A stretch of DNA of 56,779 nt from Prevotella sp. (lineage in GTDB: Bacteria; Bacteroidota; Bacteroidia; Bacteroidales; Bacteroidaceae), in contig JAILBT010000002.1 in NCBI GenBank assembly GCA_024680755.1, positions 1 to 56,779 on the forward strand. The letters are read 5' to 3'. The position numbers were made by a program, and so were the translations under genes. This document shows, piece by piece, positions 1 through 7,040 of this stretch. Numbering within the stretch: the first letter of the stretch is position 1; every line of letters begins with the position of its first letter. Below the pieces are notes generated by a model. It searched no databases. It saw only the letters and a program-made list of their open reading frames with translations, and was not told where the DNA came from.

Positions 1-925
1 AACCAAATTTATGGATTCTTACCAAATCGAAAGCGTTACAAAGCTGCATACTTGCGGGGTCGGTTTCGTGGTGGCTGTAGGCAAACTTGTTTTCATAACA
101 GACTAACCCGGCTGCAACACTACCCAATTTATAGGTGTATCGGCCATCGGTGGCGGTTGCTTCGTAAACGTCTGCCAAAAACTTCGTTATTGCTTCGTCT
201 ATTGTGTAGGCTCTGCAAAACGCTCCTATAAGTCCGGGCTTTTCCAACGGGTCGCCGGCCTTGCGTAGTTCGTGGGCTACGGTTTCGGTTTCCCTGCGGC
301 CAATTGTCCATTCGCTTACGTCCTGCGGGTTCGTGTACGTGCTTAGTATTTCGTCCACATCGAGGGCGGGGCCGTCCTGATAGTCAAAAAAGAATGTACC
401 ATCTCTCGGGGTGCTGGGCCAATAGAAAAGCCGGGGTAATTGATACGTGGTAATGTCGAATAGGCCTATACCTATTGCATCCGCTATCTTTCTACAAATC
501 GGCTCATATTCCTTTGGCTCTACGTTGCGGCTAAATGGAATAACTAACCGATAACGCGGCGTGTCGGCTGTGTGCTTGTGGGTGCTGTATATCATCGCGG
601 CGCAACTGAATAACATTGTAAAATCATCCCAAACGCCGGGCGTTCCATAATCAATGTCAAGTGTTGCCATACTGCGGTGCATAACGTTGGCGGTCTTACG
701 TGTGCCGCCTGACAAATACCCGCCAACAAAACCGCCTACGTCTTTAATGTCGGCTTGCTCTGCTTTGCTCATTTTCAGGTATTCGGCTACGCTCTCGCCT
801 GTGCGCCTGGTATCGCTGCATTTAGCTACAATCTCACTCCACTGCCATTTTTTGTTTTTCCACTTCTTAGATAGTCGGCTGTGGGCGGTGGCTACATCTA
901 AAGTAAAATCGTGCTGTAATTTCAT
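1..925 (-). CDS. Phage-type primase, VapE/BT4734-like N-terminal part (partial, runs off left edge)
   Basis: The frame is open from an ATG at 925 to the window edge (308 codons), so this is the N-terminal part of a longer protein. Around residues 86-92 it reads TLDIDYG, which fits motif I (hhDhD) of archaeo-eukaryotic-type primases. Further on it has the block HKHTADTPRYRLVIP and then PRLFYWPSTPRDG, typical of the primase half of phage and satellite replication proteins that often carry a C-terminal VirE/VapE helicase. It would prime replication of the excised element. It starts 8 bp after the HTH gene at 934-1158 and is probably co-transcribed with it. The helicase half, if present, is outside the window. 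Family assignment is from recognised motifs only. Confidence 0.8.
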   Translation of the reverse strand, partial: MKLQHDFTLDVATAHSRLSKKWKNKKWQWSEIVAKCSDTRRTGESVAEYLKMSKAEQADIKDVGGFVGGYLSGGTRKTANVMHRSMATLDIDYGTPGVWDDFTMLFSCAAMIYSTHKHTADTPRYRLVIPFSRNVEPKEYEPICRKIADAIGIGLFDITTYQLPRLFYWPSTPRDGTFFFDYQDGPALDVDEILSTYTNPQDVSEWTIGRRETETVAHELRKAGDPLEKPGLIGAFCRAYTIDEAITKFLADVYEATATDGRYTYKLGSVAAGLVCYENKFAYSHHETDPASMQLCNAFDLVRIHKFG

Positions 926-933
926 AACTCCTA

Positions 934-1158
934 TTATCTGATAATAAGCTGCTCCCCTTTGTGGGTGTTGCCTGATTGCTTGCCGTTGGCTGCTATCCAT
1001 TCGTCAAGTTCTACGCGCTTAAAAAAGATTCGCCCGCCGTTTGGTGTGTAGTGGGGCAATACGTCTAATGCTGTAAGCCTGTAAACGTATCGGGTCGAAT
1101 AGCCTAAATATTCGGCTGCTTCCCTGACTGACAAATAAGTTTTGTTTGCTGACTCCAT
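934..1158 (-). CDS. Excisionase-like helix-turn-helix protein
   Basis: A 74-residue protein whose N-terminal half (YLSVREAAEYLGYSTRYVYR) is a MerR/excisionase-type winged HTH and whose second half (GGRIFFKRVELDEWI) is the usual wing and closing helix. Proteins of this kind act as recombination directionality factors or as small transcription factors of integrative elements. It is the first gene of a two-gene unit with the primase and has a good -7 promoter element (1183-1190) 25 bp upstream. Whether it is the excisionase or a replication regulator cannot be told from sequence. Confidence 0.75.
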   Translation of the reverse strand: MESANKTYLSVREAAEYLGYSTRYVYRLTALDVLPHYTPNGGRIFFKRVELDEWIAANGKQSGNTHKGEQLIIR

Positions 1159-1182
1159 ACCTTATTATATATTGTTCGAGTG

Positions 1183-1190
1183 CAAAGGTA
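1183..1190 (-). promoter_or_regulatory. Promoter -7 element of the HTH/primase unit
   Basis: On the minus strand this reads TACCTTTG, the Bacteroidetes TAnnTTTG -7 box; a TTG lies 22 bp upstream. The start codon at 1158 would have a leader of about 20 nt. Confidence 0.55.
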
Positions 1191-1233
1191 GGTAATAAAG
1201 TTTAAGGAAATGCAATATTATCCCCCACCATAA

Positions 1234-1247
1234 CCCCACTTGTGGGG
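1234..1247. promoter_or_regulatory. Perfect palindrome, possible operator
   Basis: CCCCACTTGTGGGG is a 14-bp near-perfect dyad (CCCCAC/GTGGGG arms) some 45 bp upstream of the -7 box of the HTH/primase unit. A further CCCCAC half-site precedes it at 1222-1228. Its position fits an operator for one of the element's two HTH proteins; that role is inference. Confidence 0.35.
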
Positions 1248-1282
1248 CAAAGGCTGTTAGGTGGTAGGCTTGGCCGTTGGCT

Positions 1283-1372
1283 CTCCCTGCCATCGTCTGT
1301 GAGGATTCAGGGTGCAAGGTGGTTGGTTGTTGCCCGGTGTCGCTCCCTGCCATCGTCTGTGAGGATTCAGGG
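1283..1372. repeat. Two 30-bp perfect direct repeats separated by a 30-bp unique spacer
   Basis: Copies at 1283-1312 and 1343-1372 are identical over 30 bp (CTCCCTGCCATC...ATTCAGG), and the 30 bp between them are unrelated. Each copy can fold: CCCTG pairs with CAGGG at its ends and ATC with GAT inside. No third copy is visible at the 60-bp period on either side. The pair sits between the terminator of the 284-residue gene and the promoter of the HTH/primase unit. Possible roles are an iteron-like origin, a protein binding site or a structured RNA. Confidence 0.85.
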
Positions 1373-1382
1373 CAAAAGAAAA

Positions 1383-1416
1383 GCGCAATACCTAAATTGA
1401 TATTGCGCCTATTAGT
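1383..1416 (-). terminator. Rho-independent terminator after the 284-residue gene
   Basis: On the minus strand an 8-bp stem GCGCAATA/TATTGCGC (1401-1408 with 1383-1390, 10-nt loop) is followed by TTTTCTTTTG. It lies just downstream of the stop codon at 1419 and separates the integrase-side transcript from the primase unit. Confidence 0.75.
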
Positions 1417-1418
1417 TG

Positions 1419-2273
1419 TTACTTCAAATAGTATTCCAAAATGTTCTTACCGGCTCTTTGCTCTGCGGCTTCCTCTTTTCGCTTTATCTTTTCCTCTTCA
1501 TCCGCTTTCCTGATTGCTTCTAAGGCTTCCGCAATAGGTGCAATTTCTTCACGTTCCTGATTATCTAAAGCGTCTTGTTTCCCTTGTGTCAACTGGGCGT
1601 TAGTCCAATCAATACTAAAGTGTTGGCGTAACAAATTCCACTCTGCGCGTTTATGCCCTGCAAACTCACATATCCCATCGCCTACTAACGAAAAAATACT
1701 AATTGTGTCGCCGTTCCATTTTACCTTATCCGGGGCGGGCTTTCCTACCCTGTTTTTCCTCTCCCCAAAATGCCACAAAAATACATCTTCGTTACAATCT
1801 ATATACCCCCAATTCTTTAGTTTTATAAAAACCTTTTCGGCTTTCAGGTCTGCAATTGGTTTTAACTCTCTAACAGTTCCTTTAACTTTTTCGGGCTGTG
1901 CCTGTAATCCCTCTAACTTAACGCCGTATCTCTCCCGCCATTCCTGAATTTGGGCGGCGGTGCAAATGGCTTTGCCGTTCAAGGTCGCTATAATGGCTTT
2001 TATGAATATCGCATAAACTTTTGCCATCCGCTCTGCGCCATCGTCTATTATCTCATTTCCAACAATAGCAATCTGGGCAAAGTCCTTTGCTTCTTCTGTT
2101 GGATTCAGTAGCGCGTTACGTGCAATTAGTAGCGCGTCCAAATCTTCTACTATCAGGGCGTTGTTATTCAATTCGCGCACATAACGCCGGGCGGCGGCTT
2201 CAATGGCTTTCCGGGTTGCTGTCGGATTCTTCACCCATTCCGGGTGTTGCTGTATTACTTCGTAGGCTGTCAT
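1419..2273 (-). CDS. Hypothetical protein of the mobile element (284 aa)
   Basis: I do not recognise a family. The protein is soluble, with an alpha-helical N-terminal half (residues 1-110), a central part of mixed structure around residues 150-215 (KNWGYIDCNEDVFLWHFG, then WNGDTISIFSLVGDGICEF) and a highly charged helical C-terminus rich in E, K and R (residues 240-275). There are no membrane segments and no catalytic motif I can name. It is the last gene of the integrase-side operon, 19 bp after the coiled-coil gene, and has its own terminator. Its composition is more AT-rich than that of the chromosomal genes. Confidence 0.75.
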   Translation of the reverse strand: MTAYEVIQQHPEWVKNPTATRKAIEAAARRYVRELNNNALIVEDLDALLIARNALLNPTEEAKDFAQIAIVGNEIIDDGAERMAKVYAIFIKAIIATLNGKAICTAAQIQEWRERYGVKLEGLQAQPEKVKGTVRELKPIADLKAEKVFIKLKNWGYIDCNEDVFLWHFGERKNRVGKPAPDKVKWNGDTISIFSLVGDGICEFAGHKRAEWNLLRQHFSIDWTNAQLTQGKQDALDNQEREEIAPIAEALEAIRKADEEEKIKRKEEAAEQRAGKNILEYYLK

Positions 2274-2292
2274 AACTTCGTTGTTTTATGGG

Positions 2293-2583
2293 TTAAATAC
2301 TAATAATCTTACACCCGCTTTCGACTACCGTCTTATTGGGCTTTATTGATTCCTCACAAATACTATTGTAAATGTCTAACCATTCTGGGAATTGCTTGCT
2401 TACAAACGTTTTCCAAATCCGCAAATCACATTTGCACCTTGCGGTTTCTTTCTTCGCTTCGGCCAACTGTTTTTCGTAATTATTGGCCATTGCCGTTGTA
2501 AACGAAAGTTCCCTTTGGAGTTTGCGCATTTGCTTTTTTAGTTCCTGATTCTCGGCTAATATGTCGTTATATGTTCTTTCCAT
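2293..2583 (-). CDS. Small coiled-coil protein (96 aa)
   Basis: Residues 5-50 form one predicted coiled coil (heptad-like leucines and many E/K/Q), followed by CKCDLRIWKTF and a short hydrophobic-polar tail. No known domain is visible. It lies 12 bp after the HTH gene and 19 bp before the 284-residue gene, so it belongs to the element's operon. A DNA-binding partner or multimerisation factor is plausible but unproven. Confidence 0.65.
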   Translation of the reverse strand: MERTYNDILAENQELKKQMRKLQRELSFTTAMANNYEKQLAEAKKETARCKCDLRIWKTFVSKQFPEWLDIYNSICEESIKPNKTVVESGCKIISI

Positions 2584-2595
2584 AACTTCAAATAA

Positions 2596-2796
2596 TTAAA
2601 TAATCATACCTTGCCAACACTTTAGTATCTGTTGCCCTGTTGTTACTTTGGCTTTTCCGGCCTTGCGTACTCGGAATAATATCAAGCCATCGGCTTCGTA
2701 TCGGGCAATTGTGTGCCTGTCCACTTTCAGGGCTTCGGCTGCTTGCCTTTGGTTATATAGCCCATCGGCAATTACTTTAGGTTTTTCTACTATCAT
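2596..2796 (-). CDS. Small helix-turn-helix protein (DUF3853-like)
   Basis: A 66-residue protein with NQRQAAEALKVDRHTIARYEADG, a helix-turn-helix of the MerR/excisionase or DUF3853 type found beside integrases on Bacteroidetes elements. It begins 12 bp after the integrase stop codon, so the two are almost certainly co-transcribed. Position next to the integrase makes it an alternative candidate for the element's excisionase. Assignment rests on the HTH pattern and context. Confidence 0.7.
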   Translation of the reverse strand: MIVEKPKVIADGLYNQRQAAEALKVDRHTIARYEADGLILFRVRKAGKAKVTTGQQILKCWQGMII

Positions 2797-2808
2797 ACGT
2801 TATCGGGG

Positions 2809-4026
2809 TTAAAAGATTCCATTTAGCAAGTTCACGGCTTCGGCTTTCTTAGCGTCAACAATTTCTGCGTAAATCTCCGTTGTCTTAACGCTTGTATGCC
2901 CTAACAAATCGCGGGTTGTGTAAACGTCTGCACCTTTGGTAATAACGAGCGTTGCAAAGGTGTGACGGCCACAATGGAACGTTATATGTTTGTTTATCTT
3001 TGCGCTCTCTACCCACTTCTTTAGTACCCTCTCGGCTTTGAATAGTGAGGGCAAAGTAAAAACGCGGTCGCTTGGCTTTTTGTCGGCTCTATCAGGAATA
3101 AACGCCTTTGCTTGTTCGCTTAGTGGCAAATATAGTAACTCTTGTGTCTTAACCATTCGTGTTTCAATCTGCCAAACATTGCCGTTGGTGTGTATATCCT
3201 GCCATCGTAGGGCGTTAATATCGCTCCATCGTAGGCCACACATACAACTAAACAAAAAGGCTTCCCGGATTTCCTTGCATTTGCAATCCGTGCTTATCAG
3301 GGTCTTTAACTCCGATTCTGTTAGATACTCCCTTTTACTTGCCTGCTGCTGTGGGCGGTTGCCGTGCTTGCGGGTAAAGTTCTTTGTTGGGGCGGCTGCT
3401 ATCAGGCCATCTAATACGGCTTTATTCAGGGCTGCGGCCAATCTCGTAAAATACGTGTTGCGCGTGTTGGGCGAAAGCTGCCGGGGCGTTTGGTGTTGCT
3501 CTCCAACTCTCGCGGCTACGGCCTTAGTGTTAAGGTAGTCTATAAAGCCTTTGCAAAAATCTTCGTCCACTCTCGCTAATTTGTAGGTGTCTGCTTTGCC
3601 CTCGCCGTAGTGGTCGTTAATGAATATCCGCAAATGCTTTATTGCGTTTGCGTAGGTCGCGGCGTTATTGGTTTTGTCGCGGCCTTTGGCTTCGGCGGTC
3701 TTAACGGCTTCGGCTTTACATTCTTCCATCCAAACGAGCAAAGGCGTTTTTGCGTCAAACACTTTCAGGCCCTTAACCCTGTCGGCTTCATCGTTGCGCC
3801 GTTGCATTATCGCTTCGGCCAACTTTAGCGTTGCCTGGTTGCGCTCCTTATCCTCTTTGCTGTGTTCGGGTACAAGGTGCGGAACGTCCAAAAATTCATA
3901 ACTGCGTTTGCCGTTAAGGTAGGTGTCTAAATAGATACTCATACTACCATCGGCCAACTTCTTAAATCTCATCTTAACCGGGCGTTTTGCGGCGGTCGTT
4001 ACTTTAGGGGCTTTTGCTTTTACCAT
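2809..4026 (-). CDS. Tyrosine recombinase (integrase) of Bacteroidetes type
   Basis: Site-specific recombinase that would integrate and excise the element. With the ATG at 4026 it has 405 residues: an N-terminal arm-binding domain (about 15-95), a SAM-like core-binding domain (about 110-215) and a C-terminal catalytic domain. Catalytic residues are visible: Arg in CGLRWSDINALRW, then H351 and R354 in HCGRH, H377 in LLGHTS and the nucleophile Y386 in TTEIYAE. An in-frame TTG at 4062 would add 12 residues, but the TACCTTTG promoter box overlaps it, so the ATG is the likelier start. It is the gene nearest the chromosome, as expected for an integrase beside its attachment site. Confidence 0.93.
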   Translation of the reverse strand: MVKAKAPKVTTAAKRPVKMRFKKLADGSMSIYLDTYLNGKRSYEFLDVPHLVPEHSKEDKERNQATLKLAEAIMQRRNDEADRVKGLKVFDAKTPLLVWMEECKAEAVKTAEAKGRDKTNNAATYANAIKHLRIFINDHYGEGKADTYKLARVDEDFCKGFIDYLNTKAVAARVGEQHQTPRQLSPNTRNTYFTRLAAALNKAVLDGLIAAAPTKNFTRKHGNRPQQQASKREYLTESELKTLISTDCKCKEIREAFLFSCMCGLRWSDINALRWQDIHTNGNVWQIETRMVKTQELLYLPLSEQAKAFIPDRADKKPSDRVFTLPSLFKAERVLKKWVESAKINKHITFHCGRHTFATLVITKGADVYTTRDLLGHTSVKTTEIYAEIVDAKKAEAVNLLNGIF

Positions 4027-4051
4027 AATTATTTGTATCTTGTTGCGGGTA

Positions 4052-4086
4052 CAAAGGTACAAATAATATTTGATTCGGGTAACAAA
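4052..4086 (-). promoter_or_regulatory. int: Integrase promoter
   Basis: The minus strand has TACCTTTG at 4052-4059 and TTTG at 4083-4086, a spacing of 23 bp, slightly longer than the 19-21 bp of other promoters here. The leader to the ATG at 4026 is about 20 nt. Confidence 0.5.
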
Positions 4087-4134
4087 CGAGTAACAAAATG
4101 TTGTGGTTTTATGTTACTTTAACAGAAAGCAAAT

Positions 4135-4225
4135 GAAAACAAGTGAAATAAACTCAATTAGGATTTAAGGCTGTAACTAACTGATATTTAGTACATTTAA
4201 GTTCATTTAGTTTCACTTTGTTTCC
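4135..4225. other. Candidate attachment-site region (imperfect inverted repeat)
   Basis: GAAAACAAGTGAAAT at 4135-4149 and its imperfect inverted partner at 4201-4225 (GGAAACAAAGTGAAAC on the minus strand) flank the junction between the integrase side and the BASS gene. The right arm lies inside the last codons of the BASS gene. Paired arms around an integration core are usual for tyrosine integrases, but the core cannot be fixed without the other end of the element. Confidence 0.35.
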
Positions 4226-5165
4226 TTTTATCCCATATTTCAATCGAGTTAATCACGTTCTGCCACAGCACATAGCAGCCGGCGCCCACCGATGCCACTG
4301 GGCTGAGGAACATGTATGCCACCCAGATGGCCATGCCCGTGTTCTTCTGGAACATGGCCTGACCGGTGTTCACTGTTTCGCCGCAATGCCGCCCTACCAA
4401 GCGGCCAATGCCAAACTGCAGCCAGCATATAGCCAGCGACAGCAGCGCGATGGCAAGCAGCAAGCTGGCAGGCACACCGGAGCGCAGCAGGTTGCGCATG
4501 GTGATGCCGGCTGTCATGGTCAGTGATATGGCCCAAGTATAGAAAGCCAGGTCGCGGCGGGCCGCCACCCAGCGCCTTGTCGCTTCCATACGATGCTGGA
4601 CAATATAACCCAGCACGAGAGGCAGCAGCAGCACCACCGCTACGCGCTGCAGTATGACGATGAAGGCTTGGCCGAAGCTGACGCCGGCGCTCGGCTCGAG
4701 TATGGGGAACACGGCCGGTATGAGCAGCGATGATGTCACGTTCGACAGCAGCACGAAGGTTGTCATGGTGTTAAGGTTGCCGCCCAGCTTGCCCGTCACC
4801 ACGGGTGCGGCCGAGGCGCAGGGGGCTATCACGCAGGTCAGCACGGCCTCGGCTGTCATGCGCCGGTGTGGGTCGCCGCCCACGAGAAGAACCACGGCAA
4901 CACAGAGCGACACCAGCAGCAGCTGGATGATGCTAATCCACAGATGCCAGCGATGGGGACGCAACTCGTGGAAATCAACCTTGCAGAAGGTGATGAGCAA
5001 CGTGAGGAAGATGAACAGTGGGAAGATGGTGTTGGCCACACCAGCCACGACATAGCTCAAGGGTTCGGAGTGGGGCAGAAACCAATAGCATACATACAGC
5101 GTGCACCCCACGGCAATAGCCACGGGCAACGTCCAGTTTTTCAGAAATCGTAATAATCGTTTCAT
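4203..5165 (-). CDS. Bile acid:sodium symporter (BASS) family transporter
   Basis: A 320-residue inner-membrane protein with about nine to ten hydrophobic segments. It has the BASS-type block APCASAAPVVTGKLGGN (about residues 115-131) and the later NTGQAMFQKNTGMA, matching the two cross-over regions that bind sodium and substrate in this family. The substrate is not predictable; bacterial members move bile acids, pantoate or other organic anions. It is monocistronic with its own promoter (5234-5264). Its last codons overlap a candidate integrase site, so the C-terminal KRKQSETK may be partly element-derived. Confidence 0.82.
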   Translation of the reverse strand: MKRLLRFLKNWTLPVAIAVGCTLYVCYWFLPHSEPLSYVVAGVANTIFPLFIFLTLLITFCKVDFHELRPHRWHLWISIIQLLLVSLCVAVVLLVGGDPHRRMTAEAVLTCVIAPCASAAPVVTGKLGGNLNTMTTFVLLSNVTSSLLIPAVFPILEPSAGVSFGQAFIVILQRVAVVLLLPLVLGYIVQHRMEATRRWVAARRDLAFYTWAISLTMTAGITMRNLLRSGVPASLLLAIALLSLAICWLQFGIGRLVGRHCGETVNTGQAMFQKNTGMAIWVAYMFLSPVASVGAGCYVLWQNVINSIEIWDKRKQSETK

Positions 5166-5233
5166 CTTGGAGGTACAGAATAATCCTGGCGATGGTAAGT
5201 TTAATGTATATGCCAGGCTGATATCAGCGGCTG

Positions 5234-5264
5234 CAAAAGTACACCATTTTGATTACAAAACAAA
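5234..5264 (-). promoter_or_regulatory. Promoter of the BASS gene
   Basis: Minus strand: TTTG (5261-5264), 19-bp spacer, TACTTTTG (5234-5241). This matches the Bacteroidetes primary sigma consensus. Leader about 60 nt. Confidence 0.65.
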
Positions 5265-5298
5265 GCTTTTGCACATTATTTGAAAAACAGCCAGAGGT

Positions 5299-5364
5299 TT
5301 TCGGCTACAGGCAAAAGGCCTTTCAGCTACAGGCAAAAGACCTTTCGGCTACAGGCGAAAGGCT
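5299..5364. repeat. 22-bp tandem repeat A, three copies, with an inverted partial copy
   Basis: Units start at 5299, 5321 and 5343 and share TTTCGGCTACAGGCAAAAG with one to three changes each. An inverted partial copy (GCTTGTAGCCGAAAA) follows at 5369-5383, so the third unit can form an 11-bp stem. Confidence 0.85.
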
Positions 5365-5390
5365 TTTTGCTTGTAGCCGAAAACTCTGAC

Positions 5391-5451
5391 GGGGCCTGTT
5401 TCGTACCTTGGTGGGGCCTGTTTTGTACCTGGACGGGGCTTGTTTTGTACC
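5391..5451. repeat. 22-bp tandem repeat B, three copies
   Basis: GGGGCCTGTTTTGTACC, or a one-base variant, starts at 5391, 5413 and 5435. The same 17-mer with one change occurs inverted at 56756-56772, at the far end of the window, so this is a dispersed family. Confidence 0.85.
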
Positions 5452-5468
5452 AAAACGAAAACTTTGCG

Positions 5469-5541
5469 GCCGACTATTGGTACGCAGGTGTCTCACCGGC
5501 GGTCGCCGCAGGCTGAGACACCCAGCGTACCGGTGGTCGGC
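5469..5541. repeat. 73-bp hairpin element, copy A
   Basis: GCCGACTATTGGTACGC pairs with GCGTACCGGTGGTCGGC, and GGTGTCTCA with TGAGACACC, giving a long interrupted stem around an 18-nt GC-rich loop. A related copy lies at 40849-40921. In both the sequence just before is TTTGCRGCCGAC. It resembles a REP-type palindrome. Confidence 0.8.
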
Positions 5542-5634
5542 TGAATGGTAACGGGATATGCCAAATTTAGTTATAATTTTATAACAGATGTGTGTTTTTC
5601 GCTTTGTTTTTTCTGTCATTCGCTTTTTTTTATC

Positions 5635-5676
5635 TACTTTTGCAACATGAAACTACATGTTGGCAGTAGCCGTTGA
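5635..5676 (+). promoter_or_regulatory. Promoter and possible leader peptide ahead of the export operon
   Basis: TACTTTTG (5635-5642) is a -7 box; a TTTG lies 28 bp upstream, which is too far for a good match. Four bases later an ATG at 5647 opens a nine-codon frame (MKLHVGSSR, stop 5674-5676). The spacing TTTG-N4-ATG equals that at two kinase genes in this window. The peptide may be chance. Confidence 0.35.
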
Positions 5677-5815
5677 TGTGTGGCAGGCAAACCTTGTCGC
5701 ATCATTATAGTAATAGAAAAACGCTGTGATTGTTGGCAGTCCACGATGTGGGGACGCGACATAGAACGTAGTAACGTAGCAAAACCAAAATAAGACATAG
5801 TAAGAGTTTAACGAC

Positions 5816-7000
5816 ATGAAGAACAAGAAACTGTGGATAGTGGCGGCAGTGGTTGCAGCCGCAGCAGTGGCAACATGGCTGCTGACGGGCAGCAAGAAGG
5901 ACAGCAGCGTCTCGCTTGAGACGGTCCGTGTCTCGCGTCAGGACTTGCGAACCAGCATTACGGCAACAGGAACGATAGAACCCGTGACCAGCGTGACCGT
6001 CGGAACACAAGTGAGCGGCATAGTGTCCAGGCTGTATGTTGACTATAACAGCGTGGTGAAGCGCGGACAAGTGATAGCCGAGCTGGACAAGACCAACCTG
6101 ACCAGTGAGCTGAAGACAGCCCAGGCCAATCTGTCGAGTGCACAAAGCACGCTGGACTATGAGAACGCCAACTACAAGCGTTACCAGACGCTGCATGAGA
6201 AAGGGCTGGTGAGCGCCGACGAATTTGAGAGCGCACGCCTGTCGTACCTGAAGGCCCGCGAGCAGGTTAATACAGCCCGCGAGAGCGTACAGAAAGCTCA
6301 GACCAATCTGGGCTATGCCACGATAACGAGTCCCATTGACGGCGTAGTGCTGTCGAAGAGCGTGGAAGAGGGACAGACAGTGGCAGCCTCGTTCAATACG
6401 CCCGAGCTGTTTAAGATAGCACGTGACCTGACAGACATGCGCGTCATTGCCGACATTGACGAGGCTGACATCGGAGGCGTCAAGGAGGGGCAACGTGTGG
6501 TGTTCACCGTCGATGCCTTCCCAGACGACACCTTTGAAGGACAGGTCACACAGGTGCGACAGGAAGCGACCACCGAGAGCAATGTCGTGACATACGAGGT
6601 GGTCATCTCTGCACCAAACTCTGACCTGAAGCTGAAGCCCGGACTCACGGCCAACGTCACCATATACACAATGGAGAAGACGGGGGTGCTGGTGGTGCCG
6701 TCGAAGGCTCTGCGCTTCATGCCAACGGAGTTGATGCTGGCCGAAGGCGAGACCATAAGCGACGTAGAGGCACAGCAGAAAGTTTGGACCAAGCAGGGCA
6801 AGACGTTCACCGCACACAAGGTGGAGACGGGCATGACCAATGGAGTGATGACAGAGGTGGTCAGCGGCATAGACGAGGAACAGGAAGTGCTCGTGGACTT
6901 CCAAATGGCTGGCGATGCCGATGCTGACAAAGGCCAGCAGGCCAGCAATCCATTTATGCCACGACCGCGCGGCAACCGCAACAACCAGCAGAAAAAATAG
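5816..7000 (+). CDS. MacA-like periplasmic adaptor of a tripartite export pump
   Basis: A 394-residue membrane-fusion protein. Residues 6-24 form an uncleaved N-terminal membrane anchor; then come the first half of the lipoyl/barrel-sandwich domain (about 50-90, TVGTQVSGIVSRLYVDYNSVVKRGQVIAELD), an alpha-helical hairpin (about 90-160), the second lipoyl half (GYATITSPIDGVV, about 165-200) and a beta-barrel domain (about 205-290). It would link the MacB-type ATPase/permease encoded next to an outer-membrane channel. No TolC-like gene is in the window, so a channel encoded elsewhere must be used. The substrate is unknown; macrolides, peptides or lipids are all possible. The tail is basic and N/Q-rich. 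Confidence 0.9.
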   Translation: MKNKKLWIVAAVVAAAAVATWLLTGSKKDSSVSLETVRVSRQDLRTSITATGTIEPVTSVTVGTQVSGIVSRLYVDYNSVVKRGQVIAELDKTNLTSELKTAQANLSSAQSTLDYENANYKRYQTLHEKGLVSADEFESARLSYLKAREQVNTARESVQKAQTNLGYATITSPIDGVVLSKSVEEGQTVAASFNTPELFKIARDLTDMRVIADIDEADIGGVKEGQRVVFTVDAFPDDTFEGQVTQVRQEATTESNVVTYEVVISAPNSDLKLKPGLTANVTIYTMEKTGVLVVPSKALRFMPTELMLAEGETISDVEAQQKVWTKQGKTFTAHKVETGMTNGVMTEVVSGIDEEQEVLVDFQMAGDADADKGQQASNPFMPRPRGNRNNQQKK

Positions 7001-7040
7001 CAGGGGCCAGAGCTCATAGATGTTGTAGATGAGAAACTAT

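Larger units (their letters stand above)
5166..5815. other. 650-bp gene-free region: promoter, repeat island and leader
   Basis: Between the divergent BASS and efflux genes I see the BASS promoter, two 22-bp tandem repeat families (5299-5451), a 73-bp hairpin (5469-5541), a promoter at about 5635 and a 170-nt leader with a tiny reading frame. No protein gene looks genuine; the open frame at 5280-5516 is translated repeat. Confidence 0.6.

Noticed and set aside
1165..1353. 62-codon minus-strand frame across the direct repeats
   Set aside because: It is made of the translated repeat and runs into the promoter; no domain.
1283..1372. CRISPR array
   Set aside because: Only two repeats and one spacer, no leader or cas genes; reported as a repeat instead.
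5280..5516. 78-codon frame between the BASS and efflux genes
   Set aside because: Translation of two 22-bp repeat families and the hairpin; no protein-like pattern.
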